Positions 7,832-14,630 of a stretch of 14,630 nucleotides of DNA are shown piece by piece. The position numbers were made by a program, and so were the translations under genes. The stretch spans positions 1 through 14,630 of the forward strand of contig JBDSYA010000279.1 of the NCBI GenBank assembly GCA_039925865.1. The letters run 5' to 3'. This stretch comes from JBDSYA01 sp039925865. GTDB lineage: Bacteria; Bacteroidota; Ignavibacteria; Tepidaquicellales; Tepidaquicellaceae. A model generated the notes under the pieces. That model did not search any database, was not told the origin of the DNA, and saw only the letters and a list, made by a program, of their open reading frames with translations. Within the stretch, counting starts at the first letter, position 1; each line of letters opens with the position of its first letter.

Positions 7832-9019
7832 TTATACTAAAATGGTATGATGGGCAAGTTTATTATCATAAACAAATTTCATCGCCTCTGCAACGTATCC
7901 GAGATCTTCACCGGAATACTTTGTGCATAGAGGGATTGTTAATATCCGGTTCATAAGCCATTCCGCGTTCGGTAAATTTATATCCGGATATTTCTTTTCA
8001 TAAAAATCATTTTTGTGAACAGGATAAAAATGAAGGTTGGTACCGATGTTGAGCTTTCTCAATTCCTGCATAAATTTATCCCTGTCAATTTCTTCATCCA
8101 GAATTTTTATTACATACACATGATTTCCCCATTTACCTTCTTTTGTCTTAAACACCGGCCTTTGGATCCAGGCAAATTCTTTTAAAATTTCATTGTATGT
8201 TTCAACGAGATAATTCCGTTTGCTTAAAAGGTCTTCCTTTCTTTTCATTTGAGCCAAACCCAATGCTGCCTGTATGTCTGTAAGATTAAATTTATAACCG
8301 GGAACAATCGACTGTACATGAGGGCTTGCATTTTCTGCGGAATATCTCTTCCACGAATCTTTCGGAAGACCGTGATAAGACCATGTCCTGCACTGCTCTG
8401 CAAGTTCATCGTCATTTGTTGTTATCATACCGCCGTCGCCTGTTGTCAAATTCTTTGTTGCATAAAAACTAAACGCTGCCATGCTTCCAAATTGACCGAC
8501 AGGTTTATTTTTATAAGTGGAAAATACTGCGTGAGCTGCATCATAAATAATGGGAATGCCGTGTTTATCCGAGATTCCGGAAAACCAGTCGATGTCTACC
8601 GGTAGTCCCGAATGATGAACAGGAATAATTGCTTTAATCTTCTGACCATATTGTTTGACATAAAACTCAACATCTTCGTGTCTTATATTCAGAGTATCAA
8701 TTTCCACATCGCAAAAAAGCGGGGTCGCACCAAGTTGTTCTACAATGTTCGCAGTTGATTGCCACGTGATGGTGGGAACAATCACAAAATCTCCTTTTCC
8801 GATTCCAAGAACTTTAGCAGCAATAAATAATGCTGTAGTGCACGAGCTCATTGCAATGGCATGCTTAACATTATGATAAACACCAAACTGACTTTCAAAT
8901 TCTTTCACCTTCGGGCCGGTGCTTATCCATCCCGAATCAAGCGCTTCAAGAACTTCTTTGCGCTCTTCATCTGTAATATCAGGTACTGCAAGCGATAAAA
9001 AGTTTTTTCTGATATTCAT
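7832..9019 (-). CDS. ArnB-like DegT/DnrJ/EryC1 PLP-dependent 4-ketosugar aminotransferase
   Basis: This 395-residue protein is the usual length for the family. The PLP lysine is K189 in S184-F-Y-A-T-K-N, and Y159-D-A-A-H163 supplies the ring-stacking/Asp pair. G36-P-K-V-x-x-F-E near the N-terminus and the segment around 230-270 (VPGYKFNLTDIQAALGLAQ) closely follow ArnB, as does G-T-N-L-H-F-Y-P-V-H. ArnB-type and perosamine-synthase-type enzymes transaminate C4 of NDP-4-keto sugars using glutamate. The gene follows gmd and the C3/C5 epimerase, so the likely substrate is GDP-4-keto-6-deoxymannose or its epimer; this is inference. One departure is S58-S-C-T-T, where the family usually has S-G-T or S-A-T in the phosphate-binding turn. 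It differs clearly from the other aminotransferase of the window, which has E-D-A-A-Q. The ATG at 9019 has no visible Shine-Dalgarno. Confidence 0.88.
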   Translation of the reverse strand: MNIRKNFLSLAVPDITDEERKEVLEALDSGWISTGPKVKEFESQFGVYHNVKHAIAMSSCTTALFIAAKVLGIGKGDFVIVPTITWQSTANIVEQLGATPLFCDVEIDTLNIRHEDVEFYVKQYGQKIKAIIPVHHSGLPVDIDWFSGISDKHGIPIIYDAAHAVFSTYKNKPVGQFGSMAAFSFYATKNLTTGDGGMITTNDDELAEQCRTWSYHGLPKDSWKRYSAENASPHVQSIVPGYKFNLTDIQAALGLAQMKRKEDLLSKRNYLVETYNEILKEFAWIQRPVFKTKEGKWGNHVYVIKILDEEIDRDKFMQELRKLNIGTNLHFYPVHKNDFYEKKYPDINLPNAEWLMNRILTIPLCTKYSGEDLGYVAEAMKFVYDNKLAHHTILV

Positions 9020-9083
9020 TTTATTTTTTTGAATTGCGAATCACACCAAAACATAATTAATTATTTGATTTGATATAACTTAA

Positions 9084-9602
9084 TCATAAATATTTACATG
9101 AAGAATCTTTTTCCGAAAGTATAGGATCGTTCACAGGCCAGGGAATATTCAGGAGAGGTTCATTCCACTTAATTCCTTTTTCATTAGCCGGATCATAATA
9201 CTCGGACATTTTGTAATGAAAAATACATTGCTCGCTTAATACTAGGTGTCCGTTTCCAAATCCGGGAGGAACTAATACCTGAAGCCTGTTGCCGGCGGTC
9301 AGGATAAATGACTGCCATTTTAAAAACTGCTCTGAATCTTTTTTTAAATTAACGACTACAAAAAAAATTTCACCGTGCATGCACTGAATAAGTTTCCATG
9401 TTTTGTTATCATAATGAATTCCTCTTAATACGTTTTTGGCTGAAGTGGAAATATCATCTCTGAGAAATTTGATATTGATTTCGTTCTTCTCGTAATCTTC
9501 AATATTGTAAGTCTCTGTATATGTACCTCTGTGATCAGTGAAGACTGATGGTGCAATTAACAGTACATTATCAAGCCGTGTCTTTTTTACCGAAATACTC
9601 AT
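9084..9602 (-). CDS. RmlC-fold NDP-4-ketosugar C3/C5 epimerase, GDP-heptose-epimerase-like
   Basis: This 172-residue cupin is the right size for dTDP-4-dehydrorhamnose 3,5-epimerase. It retains Arg60 and the catalytic His63 (NVLRGIH), Lys70, Tyr130 (FHYK) and Asp166 (LSEKD), which align with Salmonella RmlC R60, H63, K73, Y133 and D170. Two details depart from RmlC: the loop between His and Lys is three residues shorter (H-Y-D-N-K-T-W-K), and the second active-site His (G-F-A-H-G-F) is Asn117 (G-F-G-N-G-H). Both features recall the Campylobacter jejuni DdahB/MlghB/Cj1430 group that epimerises GDP-4-keto-heptoses. A GDP-sugar substrate is therefore more likely than dTDP. There is no RmlB or RmlD here, and gmd lies directly upstream with a five-base gap, so GDP-4-keto-6-deoxymannose from Gmd is the natural substrate. 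Default annotation as rhamnose RmlC would probably mislead. Confidence 0.85.
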   Translation of the reverse strand: MSISVKKTRLDNVLLIAPSVFTDHRGTYTETYNIEDYEKNEINIKFLRDDISTSAKNVLRGIHYDNKTWKLIQCMHGEIFFVVVNLKKDSEQFLKWQSFILTAGNRLQVLVPPGFGNGHLVLSEQCIFHYKMSEYYDPANEKGIKWNEPLLNIPWPVNDPILSEKDSSCKYL

Positions 9603-9607
9603 TAAAG

Positions 9608-10651
9608 TTAGTAACCTTTTTTCTGTACCATTTCACAATCCGCTTCGACCATTATCTTTACAAGCTCTTCAAAAGTAACCTTTGGTTTCCAGCCTAAGAT
9701 CTTCTCTGCCTTTGTGGGATCACCAATCAGAAGATCAACTTCTGTCGGCCTGAAGTAATTTTTATCGATTTCAATAAGGACTTTTCCTGTCTTACTATCC
9801 TTACCAACTTCATCTTCATCTTTACCTTTCCATTCTATACTAATATCAATTTCCTTAAATGACTTTTCAATAAATTCGCGAACAGTATGAGTCTCACCTG
9901 TTGCTAAAATAAAATCATCGGGCTCGTCCAGCTGAAGCATTCTCCACATTCCTTCACAATATTCCGGAGCAAATCCCCAGTCTCTTTTAGAATCAATGTT
10001 CCCCATTGACAAAGTTTCCTGGATCCCGTGTTTAATTCTGGCGACAGCACGTGTAATTTTTCTTGTGACAAAAGTTTCACCTCTTCGGGGAGATTCGTGA
10101 TTAAATAAAATTCCGTTGCATGCAAATATATTATATGCCTCTCTGTAATTGACGACTATCCAGTAACCGTATATCTTTGCAACTCCATATGGGCTTCTCG
10201 GGTAGAAAGGAGTTTTTTCAGTTTGAGGAACTTCCTGAACTTTCCCATAAAGTTCGCTGGTAGATGCCTGATAAAATTTCACTTTTCTTAAACCGGTTTC
10301 TCGTATCGCATCTAAAAATCTCAATGTTCCCAGAGCGTCCACCTGTGCAGTATAATCCGGTACTTCAAATGAAACTTTGACATGGCTTTGTGCGCCTAGA
10401 TTATATATTTCATCAGGTTCGATTTTTTCAAGAAGCCGGTTGAGACTGCTGGTATCTACCAAATCACCGAAATGAAGAAACATCTTTTTATCAATGACGT
10501 CTTTATCGGCATATAAATGATCAATCCGTTTAGTATTGAATGAACTGCTGCGCCTGAGTATTCCATGAACCTCATAACCTTTTTCCAATAATAACTCTGT
10601 AAGGTAACTTCCATCCTGTCCCGTAATTCCTGAGATTAAAGCTTTTTTCAT
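9608..10651 (-). CDS. gmd: GDP-mannose 4,6-dehydratase
   Basis: This 347-residue protein is a textbook Gmd. It converts GDP-D-mannose to GDP-4-keto-6-deoxy-D-mannose in the cytoplasm, using bound NADP(H). It shows G8-I-T-G-Q-D-G14 for cofactor binding, R33-R-S-S-S-F-N-T40, catalytic S130-T-S-E-L-Y-G136 with T131 and E133, and Y155-x-x-x-K159. The Gmd hallmark N184-H-E-S-P-R-R-G-E-T follows, and R-P-x-E-V-D with G-D-P-T-K-A lies near the C-terminus. Product fate decides the final sugar. GDP-fucose synthase (Fcl) and Rmd are absent from this window, while a C3/C5 epimerase and a 4-aminotransferase follow immediately. The ATG at 10651 has no clear Shine-Dalgarno and lies 31 bases after the upstream aminotransferase stop. 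The five-base spacing to the epimerase suggests co-translation. Confidence 0.97.
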   Translation of the reverse strand: MKKALISGITGQDGSYLTELLLEKGYEVHGILRRSSSFNTKRIDHLYADKDVIDKKMFLHFGDLVDTSSLNRLLEKIEPDEIYNLGAQSHVKVSFEVPDYTAQVDALGTLRFLDAIRETGLRKVKFYQASTSELYGKVQEVPQTEKTPFYPRSPYGVAKIYGYWIVVNYREAYNIFACNGILFNHESPRRGETFVTRKITRAVARIKHGIQETLSMGNIDSKRDWGFAPEYCEGMWRMLQLDEPDDFILATGETHTVREFIEKSFKEIDISIEWKGKDEDEVGKDSKTGKVLIEIDKNYFRPTEVDLLIGDPTKAEKILGWKPKVTFEELVKIMVEADCEMVQKKGY

Positions 10652-10682
10652 TCAGTAAATTTTTATTTATTAATGATATATC

Positions 10683-11849
10683 TTATTTGTCTAAGAACTT
10701 TTTTATTGTATTAACAGTGAATTTAATCTGATCTTTTGAGAGTTCGGGATAAATAGGCAGTGCAACTGAATCCTTTGCGCACCATTCTGCCACCGGAAAT
10801 TTTTCGTTCTCATTTTTTAAATACTGAAAACATTCTTGTAAATGAAAAGGAACCGGGTAATATATTTCAGAGCCTATCTCGTTATCAGTTAAATTTTTTC
10901 TGAGATCATCCCTGTTTGAAACTCTGATTACATACTGATTATAGATATGATAATATTTTAAATTATTATTTTTATAAATTGCCTTTGGAAGTAGAACTTT
11001 ATTTTTATTATCATATTCAATTCTCCCTTCATCTTCAGCAAGTCCTGCTTCTTTAAAAAATTCAGAATAAAGCTCAGCATTTTCCTGACGCCTCTTTGTC
11101 CATGAATCAAGATGCGGAAGCTTTACATTCAGTACAGCAGCCTGAATAGCATCGATCCTGAAATTACCGCCAATGATTTTATGATAATATTTAGGTTTAC
11201 CGCCGTGAACCCTTAGTATTCTCAGCTTTGCGGCAAGTTCATCATTATTCGTTGTCACAAGTCCTCCGTCGCCAAAGCATCCGAGATTTTTACTTGGATA
11301 AAATGAAAAACATCCGATATCGCCTATGTTGCCGGCTTTTCTTCCGTCTTTATACTGTGTGCCGATTGACTGTGCAGCATCTTCAATTACTTTCAATCCA
11401 AACTCGTTTGCAATTTCCATTATAGGGTCCATATCACAGCATTGTCCGTAAAGATGTACAGGCACAATTGCTTTCGTTTTTTTTGTAATTAAATCCCGAA
11501 GTTTTGAAGGATCAAGATTAAATGTAACAGGATCGCAATCAATGAAAACCGGTTTGGCATTAAGACGGCTTACAACTCCTGCGGTTGCAAAGAATGAATA
11601 GGTAGGAATAATTACTTCATCGTCAGGTTTTATATCAAATGCCATTAATGCCACAAGTAAAGCATCCGTCCCAGAAGAAACTCCGATCGAATGTTTACAA
11701 TCAAGATATTCGCAAAGACTCTTTTCAAGTTTTTCGACTTCGGGTCCTAAAATTGCCATCTGTGATTCGGCCACTGAGATCAAAGCTTCATCGATTTCTT
11801 TTTTGATAGTTTTATATTGTGCTTTTAGATCGAGTAAGGGGACTTTCAT
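10683..11849 (-). CDS. wbpE: DegT/DnrJ/EryC1 aminotransferase, WbpE-like (UDP-3-keto-sugar transaminase)
   Basis: This 388-residue PLP enzyme has internal-aldimine Lys187 in S182-F-Y-P-S-K-N-L-G, E156-D-A-A-Q160 around the PLP ring, S58-S-G-T-D-A for the phosphate, and the H215-G-G region followed by G-G-N-F-R-I-D-A-I-Q-A-A. This wording is that of 3-aminotransferases (WbpE/WlbC, DesV-like) and not ArnB. In the WbpE reaction, glutamate donates nitrogen to C3 of UDP-3-keto-GlcNAc-uronate, the product of WbpB. WbpB- and WbpD-like genes lie just upstream in the same operon, which supports this role over dTDP-3-amino-6-deoxysugar synthesis. An insert-like stretch around residues 284-300 (lysine- and asparagine-rich) is slightly unusual. 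A GGAG lies 13 bases before the ATG, rather distant. The gap to the upstream 6-dehydrogenase gene is 36 bases. Confidence 0.85.
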   Translation of the reverse strand: MKVPLLDLKAQYKTIKKEIDEALISVAESQMAILGPEVEKLEKSLCEYLDCKHSIGVSSGTDALLVALMAFDIKPDDEVIIPTYSFFATAGVVSRLNAKPVFIDCDPVTFNLDPSKLRDLITKKTKAIVPVHLYGQCCDMDPIMEIANEFGLKVIEDAAQSIGTQYKDGRKAGNIGDIGCFSFYPSKNLGCFGDGGLVTTNNDELAAKLRILRVHGGKPKYYHKIIGGNFRIDAIQAAVLNVKLPHLDSWTKRRQENAELYSEFFKEAGLAEDEGRIEYDNKNKVLLPKAIYKNNNLKYYHIYNQYVIRVSNRDDLRKNLTDNEIGSEIYYPVPFHLQECFQYLKNENEKFPVAEWCAKDSVALPIYPELSKDQIKFTVNTIKKFLDK

Positions 11850-11885
11850 TAATTAGTTTTTTCTCCGGTAATTTTTAAAATATTT

Positions 11886-13205
11886 TTAGTCTAAACCGTT
11901 AATTGTTTTTCTTCCAATGCTTCTGTAATAATATCCGAGTTCTTCCATATGCTTTAGATCGTAAAGATTTCTTCCGTCAAATATTACTTTAGATTTCATA
12001 AGCTTTTCCATTTTTTCAAAATCGGGCGCTCTGAACAATGACCATTCAGTAGCAATTACCAATGCATCTGAATTTGTCAGTGCATCATAATGATCCTCAA
12101 CATATTCAATTTTATCACCTAATAATTTTTTTACATTGCCCATTGCTTCGGGATCAAAAGCAGAGATCGAAACACCTTCTTCCAATAACTTATCAATGAT
12201 ATACAATGCAGGCGCTTCGCGAATATCATCCGTATCAGGTTTAAAAGATAATCCCCATAAAGCGATTTTTTTCCCCTTAAGTTTATTTTTGAAAAATTCT
12301 TTGATCTTATCAACAATTATGATCTTCTGTTTCTCATTTACTTCCATTACAGAATCAAGTATCTGAAAATCATAACCGTATTCTTTCGCTGATTTATGGA
12401 GTGCGCTTACGTCCTTTGGAAAACAACTTCCGCCGTATCCAATACCCGGAAATAAAAATCTTTTGCCTATACGTGTATCGCTTCCCATCCCTATTCTGAC
12501 AAGATCTACATTAGCTCCGAGCATTTCACATATATTAGCAATCTCATTCATAAATGTAATTCGTGTAGCAAGATATGAATTGGATGCATATTTTGTTAAT
12601 TCGGAAGAGCGTTCATCCATGAAAATAATTGGATTTCCCTGTCTGACAAAAGGCGCGAAAATTTCTTCCATGATCTTTCTGGCTTTTTCAGAGCTGGTAC
12701 CGATCACGATCCTGTCGGGCTTCATAAAATCATCTACGGCCAATCCTTCTCTTAAAAATTCAGGATTCGATACTACATCAAATTCAATTTTAGTATTCTT
12801 TGAAATTGCTGCTGTTACTTTTTCTGCTGTGCCAACAGGCACTGTGCTTTTATTAACAATGACTTTGTACCCGGTAATGATCTTGCCAAGTTCATCGGCA
12901 ACGCCCAGTATGTATGACAGATCTGCCGAACCGTCTTCTCCGGGAGGAGTTGGTAATGCAAGAAAAATCACATCTGAAACATCTGTCGCACTCTTAAGAT
13001 CAGTTGTAAATTTTAACCTTCCGGCTTTAACATTTCTTTCAAAAGTTGTATCAAGATCAGGTTCGTAGATGGGCATGATATTATTGTTCAGCTTTGCGAC
13101 CTTCTCTTTATCAATATCAACGCAGATGACATCATTGCCTGTATCAGCTAAACATGTTCCCGTTACTAATCCGACATAACCCGTTCCAACAATTGCTAAC
13201 TTCAT
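11886..13205 (-). CDS. ugd: UDP-glucose 6-dehydrogenase-type nucleotide-sugar dehydrogenase
   Basis: This 439-residue protein with three-domain UDPG/GDP-mannose dehydrogenase architecture oxidises the C6 alcohol of an NDP-sugar twice to a uronate with NAD+. Visible are G7-T-G-Y-V-G12, Asp30 after strand 2, P45-I-Y-E-P-D-L, N147-P-E-F-L-R-E-G154, K205/N209 in the linker helix, and the catalytic thiol C261 in G256-Y-G-G-S-C-F-P-K-D265. The G-Y-G-G-S-C-F-P-K-D form and the T-T-D-L/L-P-T-P segments belong to the UDP-glucose (Ugd/TuaD) class. WbpA/WecC-type UDP-GlcNAc dehydrogenases carry G-G-H-C-I instead. UDP-glucuronate is therefore the likely product, although the gene sits between WbpD- and WbpE-like genes where WbpA would be expected. 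The ATG at 13205 has a good Shine-Dalgarno, nine bases after the acetyltransferase stop. Confidence 0.93.
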   Translation of the reverse strand: MKLAIVGTGYVGLVTGTCLADTGNDVICVDIDKEKVAKLNNNIMPIYEPDLDTTFERNVKAGRLKFTTDLKSATDVSDVIFLALPTPPGEDGSADLSYILGVADELGKIITGYKVIVNKSTVPVGTAEKVTAAISKNTKIEFDVVSNPEFLREGLAVDDFMKPDRIVIGTSSEKARKIMEEIFAPFVRQGNPIIFMDERSSELTKYASNSYLATRITFMNEIANICEMLGANVDLVRIGMGSDTRIGKRFLFPGIGYGGSCFPKDVSALHKSAKEYGYDFQILDSVMEVNEKQKIIIVDKIKEFFKNKLKGKKIALWGLSFKPDTDDIREAPALYIIDKLLEEGVSISAFDPEAMGNVKKLLGDKIEYVEDHYDALTNSDALVIATEWSLFRAPDFEKMEKLMKSKVIFDGRNLYDLKHMEELGYYYRSIGRKTINGLD

Positions 13206-13208
13206 ATT

Positions 13209-13214
13209 TCCTTT
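13209..13214 (-). promoter_or_regulatory. Ribosome binding site of ugd
   Basis: AAAGGA on the minus strand follows directly after the TAG of the acetyltransferase gene and sits three bases before the ugd ATG. It is the clearest Shine-Dalgarno in the window. Most other genes here lack one, so ugd may be translated more strongly than its neighbours. Confidence 0.6.
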
Positions 13215-13796
13215 CTAATTAATTTCCTTAACAGAATTATTTTCAAATTTATATTTTTTATCTGACCTTTCACAAAATGCAATCCCATCATCATCAAATT
13301 TAAGTCTTGTGCCGGCTTCACTTACCCACCCGATAATTTTTGCAGGATTTCCTACAACTAAGGCATAGTCAGGAATGTCCTTTGTAACCACAGCACCTGC
13401 CCCGATAAGAGTATGTCTTCCGACAGTAGTTCCGCAAACAATTGTCGCGTTTGCTCCTATCGATGCACCTTCCTTAATGAGTGTATTTGTATAAAACTCA
13501 GCACCTCTCTGCGGATACTTGCATTTTGGGAGAAGTATATTTGTAAATACCATTGAAGGTCCGCAAAAGACATAATCTTCTAATGTAACTCCTTCATAAA
13601 CGGATACATTGTTTTGTATCTTGCAAAAATTTCCTATCGTGACATTATTTGCGACATTAACATTTTGACCCAGAGTACATTTCTCTCCTATCTTTGCACC
13701 GGGCTGTATGTGAGAGAAATGCCATATTGAAGAACCCTTGCCAATCTCAACATTGTCATCAACTATGGCGGTCGGGTGTACTTTATAATCTGACAT
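13215..13796 (-). CDS. wbpD: WbpD/WlbB-like hexapeptide N-acetyltransferase
   Basis: This 193-residue left-handed beta-helix protein is nearly all I/V-G-x-x-x hexapeptide repeats from residue 7 to about 150. The order is that of WbpD/WlbB: HPTAIVDD, S-I-W-H-F-S-H-I, G-Q-N-V-N-V, K-I-Q-N-N-V-S-V-Y-E (59-68), C-G-P-S-M-V-F-T-N (78-86), then I-V-C-G-T-T-V-G and N-P-A-K-I-I-G-W. These enzymes use acetyl-CoA to acetylate the 3-amino group of UDP-GlcNAc3NA, giving UDP-GlcNAc3NAcA. A short C-terminal extension of about 35 residues is charged and may be disordered. The upstream 3-dehydrogenase gene ends five bases before this ATG, and the WbpE-like gene lies one gene downstream. This supports a dehydrogenase-aminotransferase-acetyltransferase trio that works on C3. 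Confidence 0.9.
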   Translation of the reverse strand: MSDYKVHPTAIVDDNVEIGKGSSIWHFSHIQPGAKIGEKCTLGQNVNVANNVTIGNFCKIQNNVSVYEGVTLEDYVFCGPSMVFTNILLPKCKYPQRGAEFYTNTLIKEGASIGANATIVCGTTVGRHTLIGAGAVVTKDIPDYALVVGNPAKIIGWVSEAGTRLKFDDDGIAFCERSDKKYKFENNSVKEIN

Positions 13797-13801
13797 TTAT
13801 T

Positions 13802-14630
13802 TTAAACTTTAATTAATTGACTCTGTGCTTTTTCAAGTGTTTCTAAAACTTCGATTGCATTTCTGCCATCCGCGCGGGGAGTAGTATGGTTTATAATGCA
13901 ATCAATAAAATGCTGCTGCTCAAGTTCAAGAGGAGAGGTATCCGGAAAATCAATATTTTCAAAATCCTCATCTCTCTTGACAGGAAGCCCGTCAACAATA
14001 TCAAAACCTTTAGGATAATACTTCAGTTTATTTTCCTTCAAAGTATCCTCAAACATCATCATCGATTTTGCTCCGATCACAACAAGCCTCTGTTCCTTAA
14101 AAGGATGAAGCCAGCTTACATAAATATGTGCATGAATATTATTCCTGAACTTCATGGTGGTCATGGTGGTATCCTGAATATTACTTTGCAGGAATACTGC
14201 TCCGGTCGCGGTTACTTCTGACGGGATGTCACCGACAAAAAACTGAATTATTGAAATATCGTGCGGCGCAAAACTCCATAAAATATTTTCCTCTGTCCTT
14301 ACTGTGCCGAGATTAAGCCTGTTGCTGTAGATATACTGGAGCTTACCTACTTTACCGTTATCTATATATTCCTTCATCTTAAGGATTGCCGGGTGAAACA
14401 GAAGCAAGTGTCCCACCATTAGTACAAGTTTTCGTTCCCTGGCGATGTTATCAAGTATCTTTGCTTCCTCAGAATTTAATGTTATCGGCTTTTCAACTAA
14501 AATGTTTTTCCCTTTTAATAGAAGTGCTTTGGCTATTTCAAAATGAGTTTCAGCAGGAGTAGATACAATCACAGCATTTACTGACTCATCATTGAGGATA
14601 TCGTTAAGATCAGTCGTAAAAATAATTTTA
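13802..14630 (-). CDS. wbpB: WbpB/WlbA-like Gfo/Idh/MocA NDP-sugar 3-dehydrogenase, 5' partial
   Basis: The frame is open to the right edge, so the N-terminal Rossmann G-x-G-x-x-G (about 40 residues) lies outside. About 276 residues are visible against roughly 316 in WbpB. The GTG at 14572 is not the start: the in-frame residues before it (D-L-N-D-I-L-N-D-E-S-V-N-A) are the conserved strand leading into V-I-V-S-T-P-A-E-T-H. Next come E-K-P (catalytic Lys region), V-G-H-L-L-L-F-H-P-A, R-L-N-L-G, and F-A-P-H-D, with the His-Asp of the family's active site. H-I-Y-V-S-W-L-H-P follows and is specific to the WlbA/WbpB branch. The known reaction is NAD-dependent oxidation of the C3 hydroxyl of UDP-GlcNAcA to the 3-ketone, which WbpE then aminates. 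The gene lies five bases upstream of the WbpD-like gene, which fits. Confidence 0.9.
   Translation of the reverse strand, partial: KIIFTTDLNDILNDESVNAVIVSTPAETHFEIAKALLLKGKNILVEKPITLNSEEAKILDNIARERKLVLMVGHLLLFHPAILKMKEYIDNGKVGKLQYIYSNRLNLGTVRTEENILWSFAPHDISIIQFFVGDIPSEVTATGAVFLQSNIQDTTMTTMKFRNNIHAHIYVSWLHPFKEQRLVVIGAKSMMMFEDTLKENKLKYYPKGFDIVDGLPVKRDEDFENIDFPDTSPLELEQQHFIDCIINHTTPRADGRNAIEVLETLEKAQSQLIKV

Noticed and set aside
8249..8605. 118-codon plus-strand open frame rich in Cys
   Set aside because: It is antisense to the ArnB-like aminotransferase, and its composition reflects the complementary codons of that gene.
9020..9083. Possible Bacteroidota-type promoter (TATGTTTT on the minus strand) before the ArnB-like gene
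   Set aside because: Only a -7-like element could be seen, with no TTTG at the right distance. AT-rich sequence makes such matches frequent.
9084..10651. dTDP-rhamnose synthesis (rml) set
   Set aside because: The RmlC-fold protein and an RmlA-like protein are present, but RmlB and RmlD are absent, the epimerase signature points to GDP-sugars, and gmd is its neighbour.
12463..13068. 201-codon open frame on the plus strand
   Set aside because: It is wholly antisense to ugd, which is supported by every family motif. The plus-strand translation has no recognisable domain.
1..14630. CRISPR array, tRNA, rRNA, insertion sequence or phage genes
   Set aside because: No regularly spaced repeats, no tRNA- or rRNA-like stretch, and no transposase or integrase motif was found on either strand.

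Overview
The window is an AT-rich (by eye roughly 35-40% GC) stretch that carries only leftward (minus-strand) genes: thirteen complete genes plus one partial gene at each edge. It is the interior of a Wzx/Wzy-type surface polysaccharide (O-antigen or capsule-like) locus. The codon and base composition, the weak and sparse Shine-Dalgarno sequences, several likely TTG starts and the protein flavours suggest an environmental bacterium of the Bacteroidota/Ignavibacteriota neighbourhood. That placement is an inference and no marker gene is present to prove it.

In transcription order (right to left) the locus falls into blocks. (1) 14630-10683: a WbpB/WlbA-like NDP-sugar 3-dehydrogenase (5' end outside the window), a WbpD/WlbB-like hexapeptide N-acetyltransferase, a UDP-glucose-type 6-dehydrogenase and a WbpE-like PLP aminotransferase. 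Together these look like a UDP-2,3-diacetamido-uronic acid module, except that the 6-dehydrogenase belongs to the UDP-glucose class and not the UDP-GlcNAc class. (2) 10651-7832: GDP-mannose 4,6-dehydratase, an RmlC-fold C3/C5 epimerase that resembles the Campylobacter GDP-heptose epimerases, and an ArnB-like 4-ketosugar aminotransferase. No GDP-fucose synthase-type reductase is present here, so the likely product is a GDP-4-amino-4,6-dideoxyhexose. (3) 7816-5179: an SDR epimerase, an HddA-like GHMP sugar-1-kinase and a short RmlA-like nucleotidyltransferase, tightly coupled (15-nt gap, 1-nt overlap, 16-nt overlap). These look like a kinase/pyrophosphorylase sugar-activation unit, but GmhA and GmhB are absent. 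(4) 5109-1: Wzx flippase, a GNAT acetyltransferase that could N-acylate an amino sugar, Wzy polymerase, a CgeB-like glycosyltransferase and a SAM-dependent methyltransferase that runs off the left edge.

Working together, blocks 1-3 would supply at least two, probably three, unusual nucleotide sugars. Glycosyltransferases (one here, others presumably outside) would build a lipid-linked repeat unit, Wzx would flip it and Wzy would polymerise it. The GNAT enzyme and the methyltransferase would decorate it.

Genes are packed with very short gaps or overlaps. The only non-coding gaps above 60 bases are 3074-3166 (a candidate terminator hairpin), 3704-3828 (a two-copy 14-bp repeat), 5110-5178 and 9020-9083 (nothing recognisable in either). 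No RNA gene, CRISPR array, insertion sequence or integrase was seen. The most novel-looking content is biochemical: the GDP-4-amino-sugar route through a heptose-type epimerase, and the orphan HddA-like/RmlA-like activation pair.
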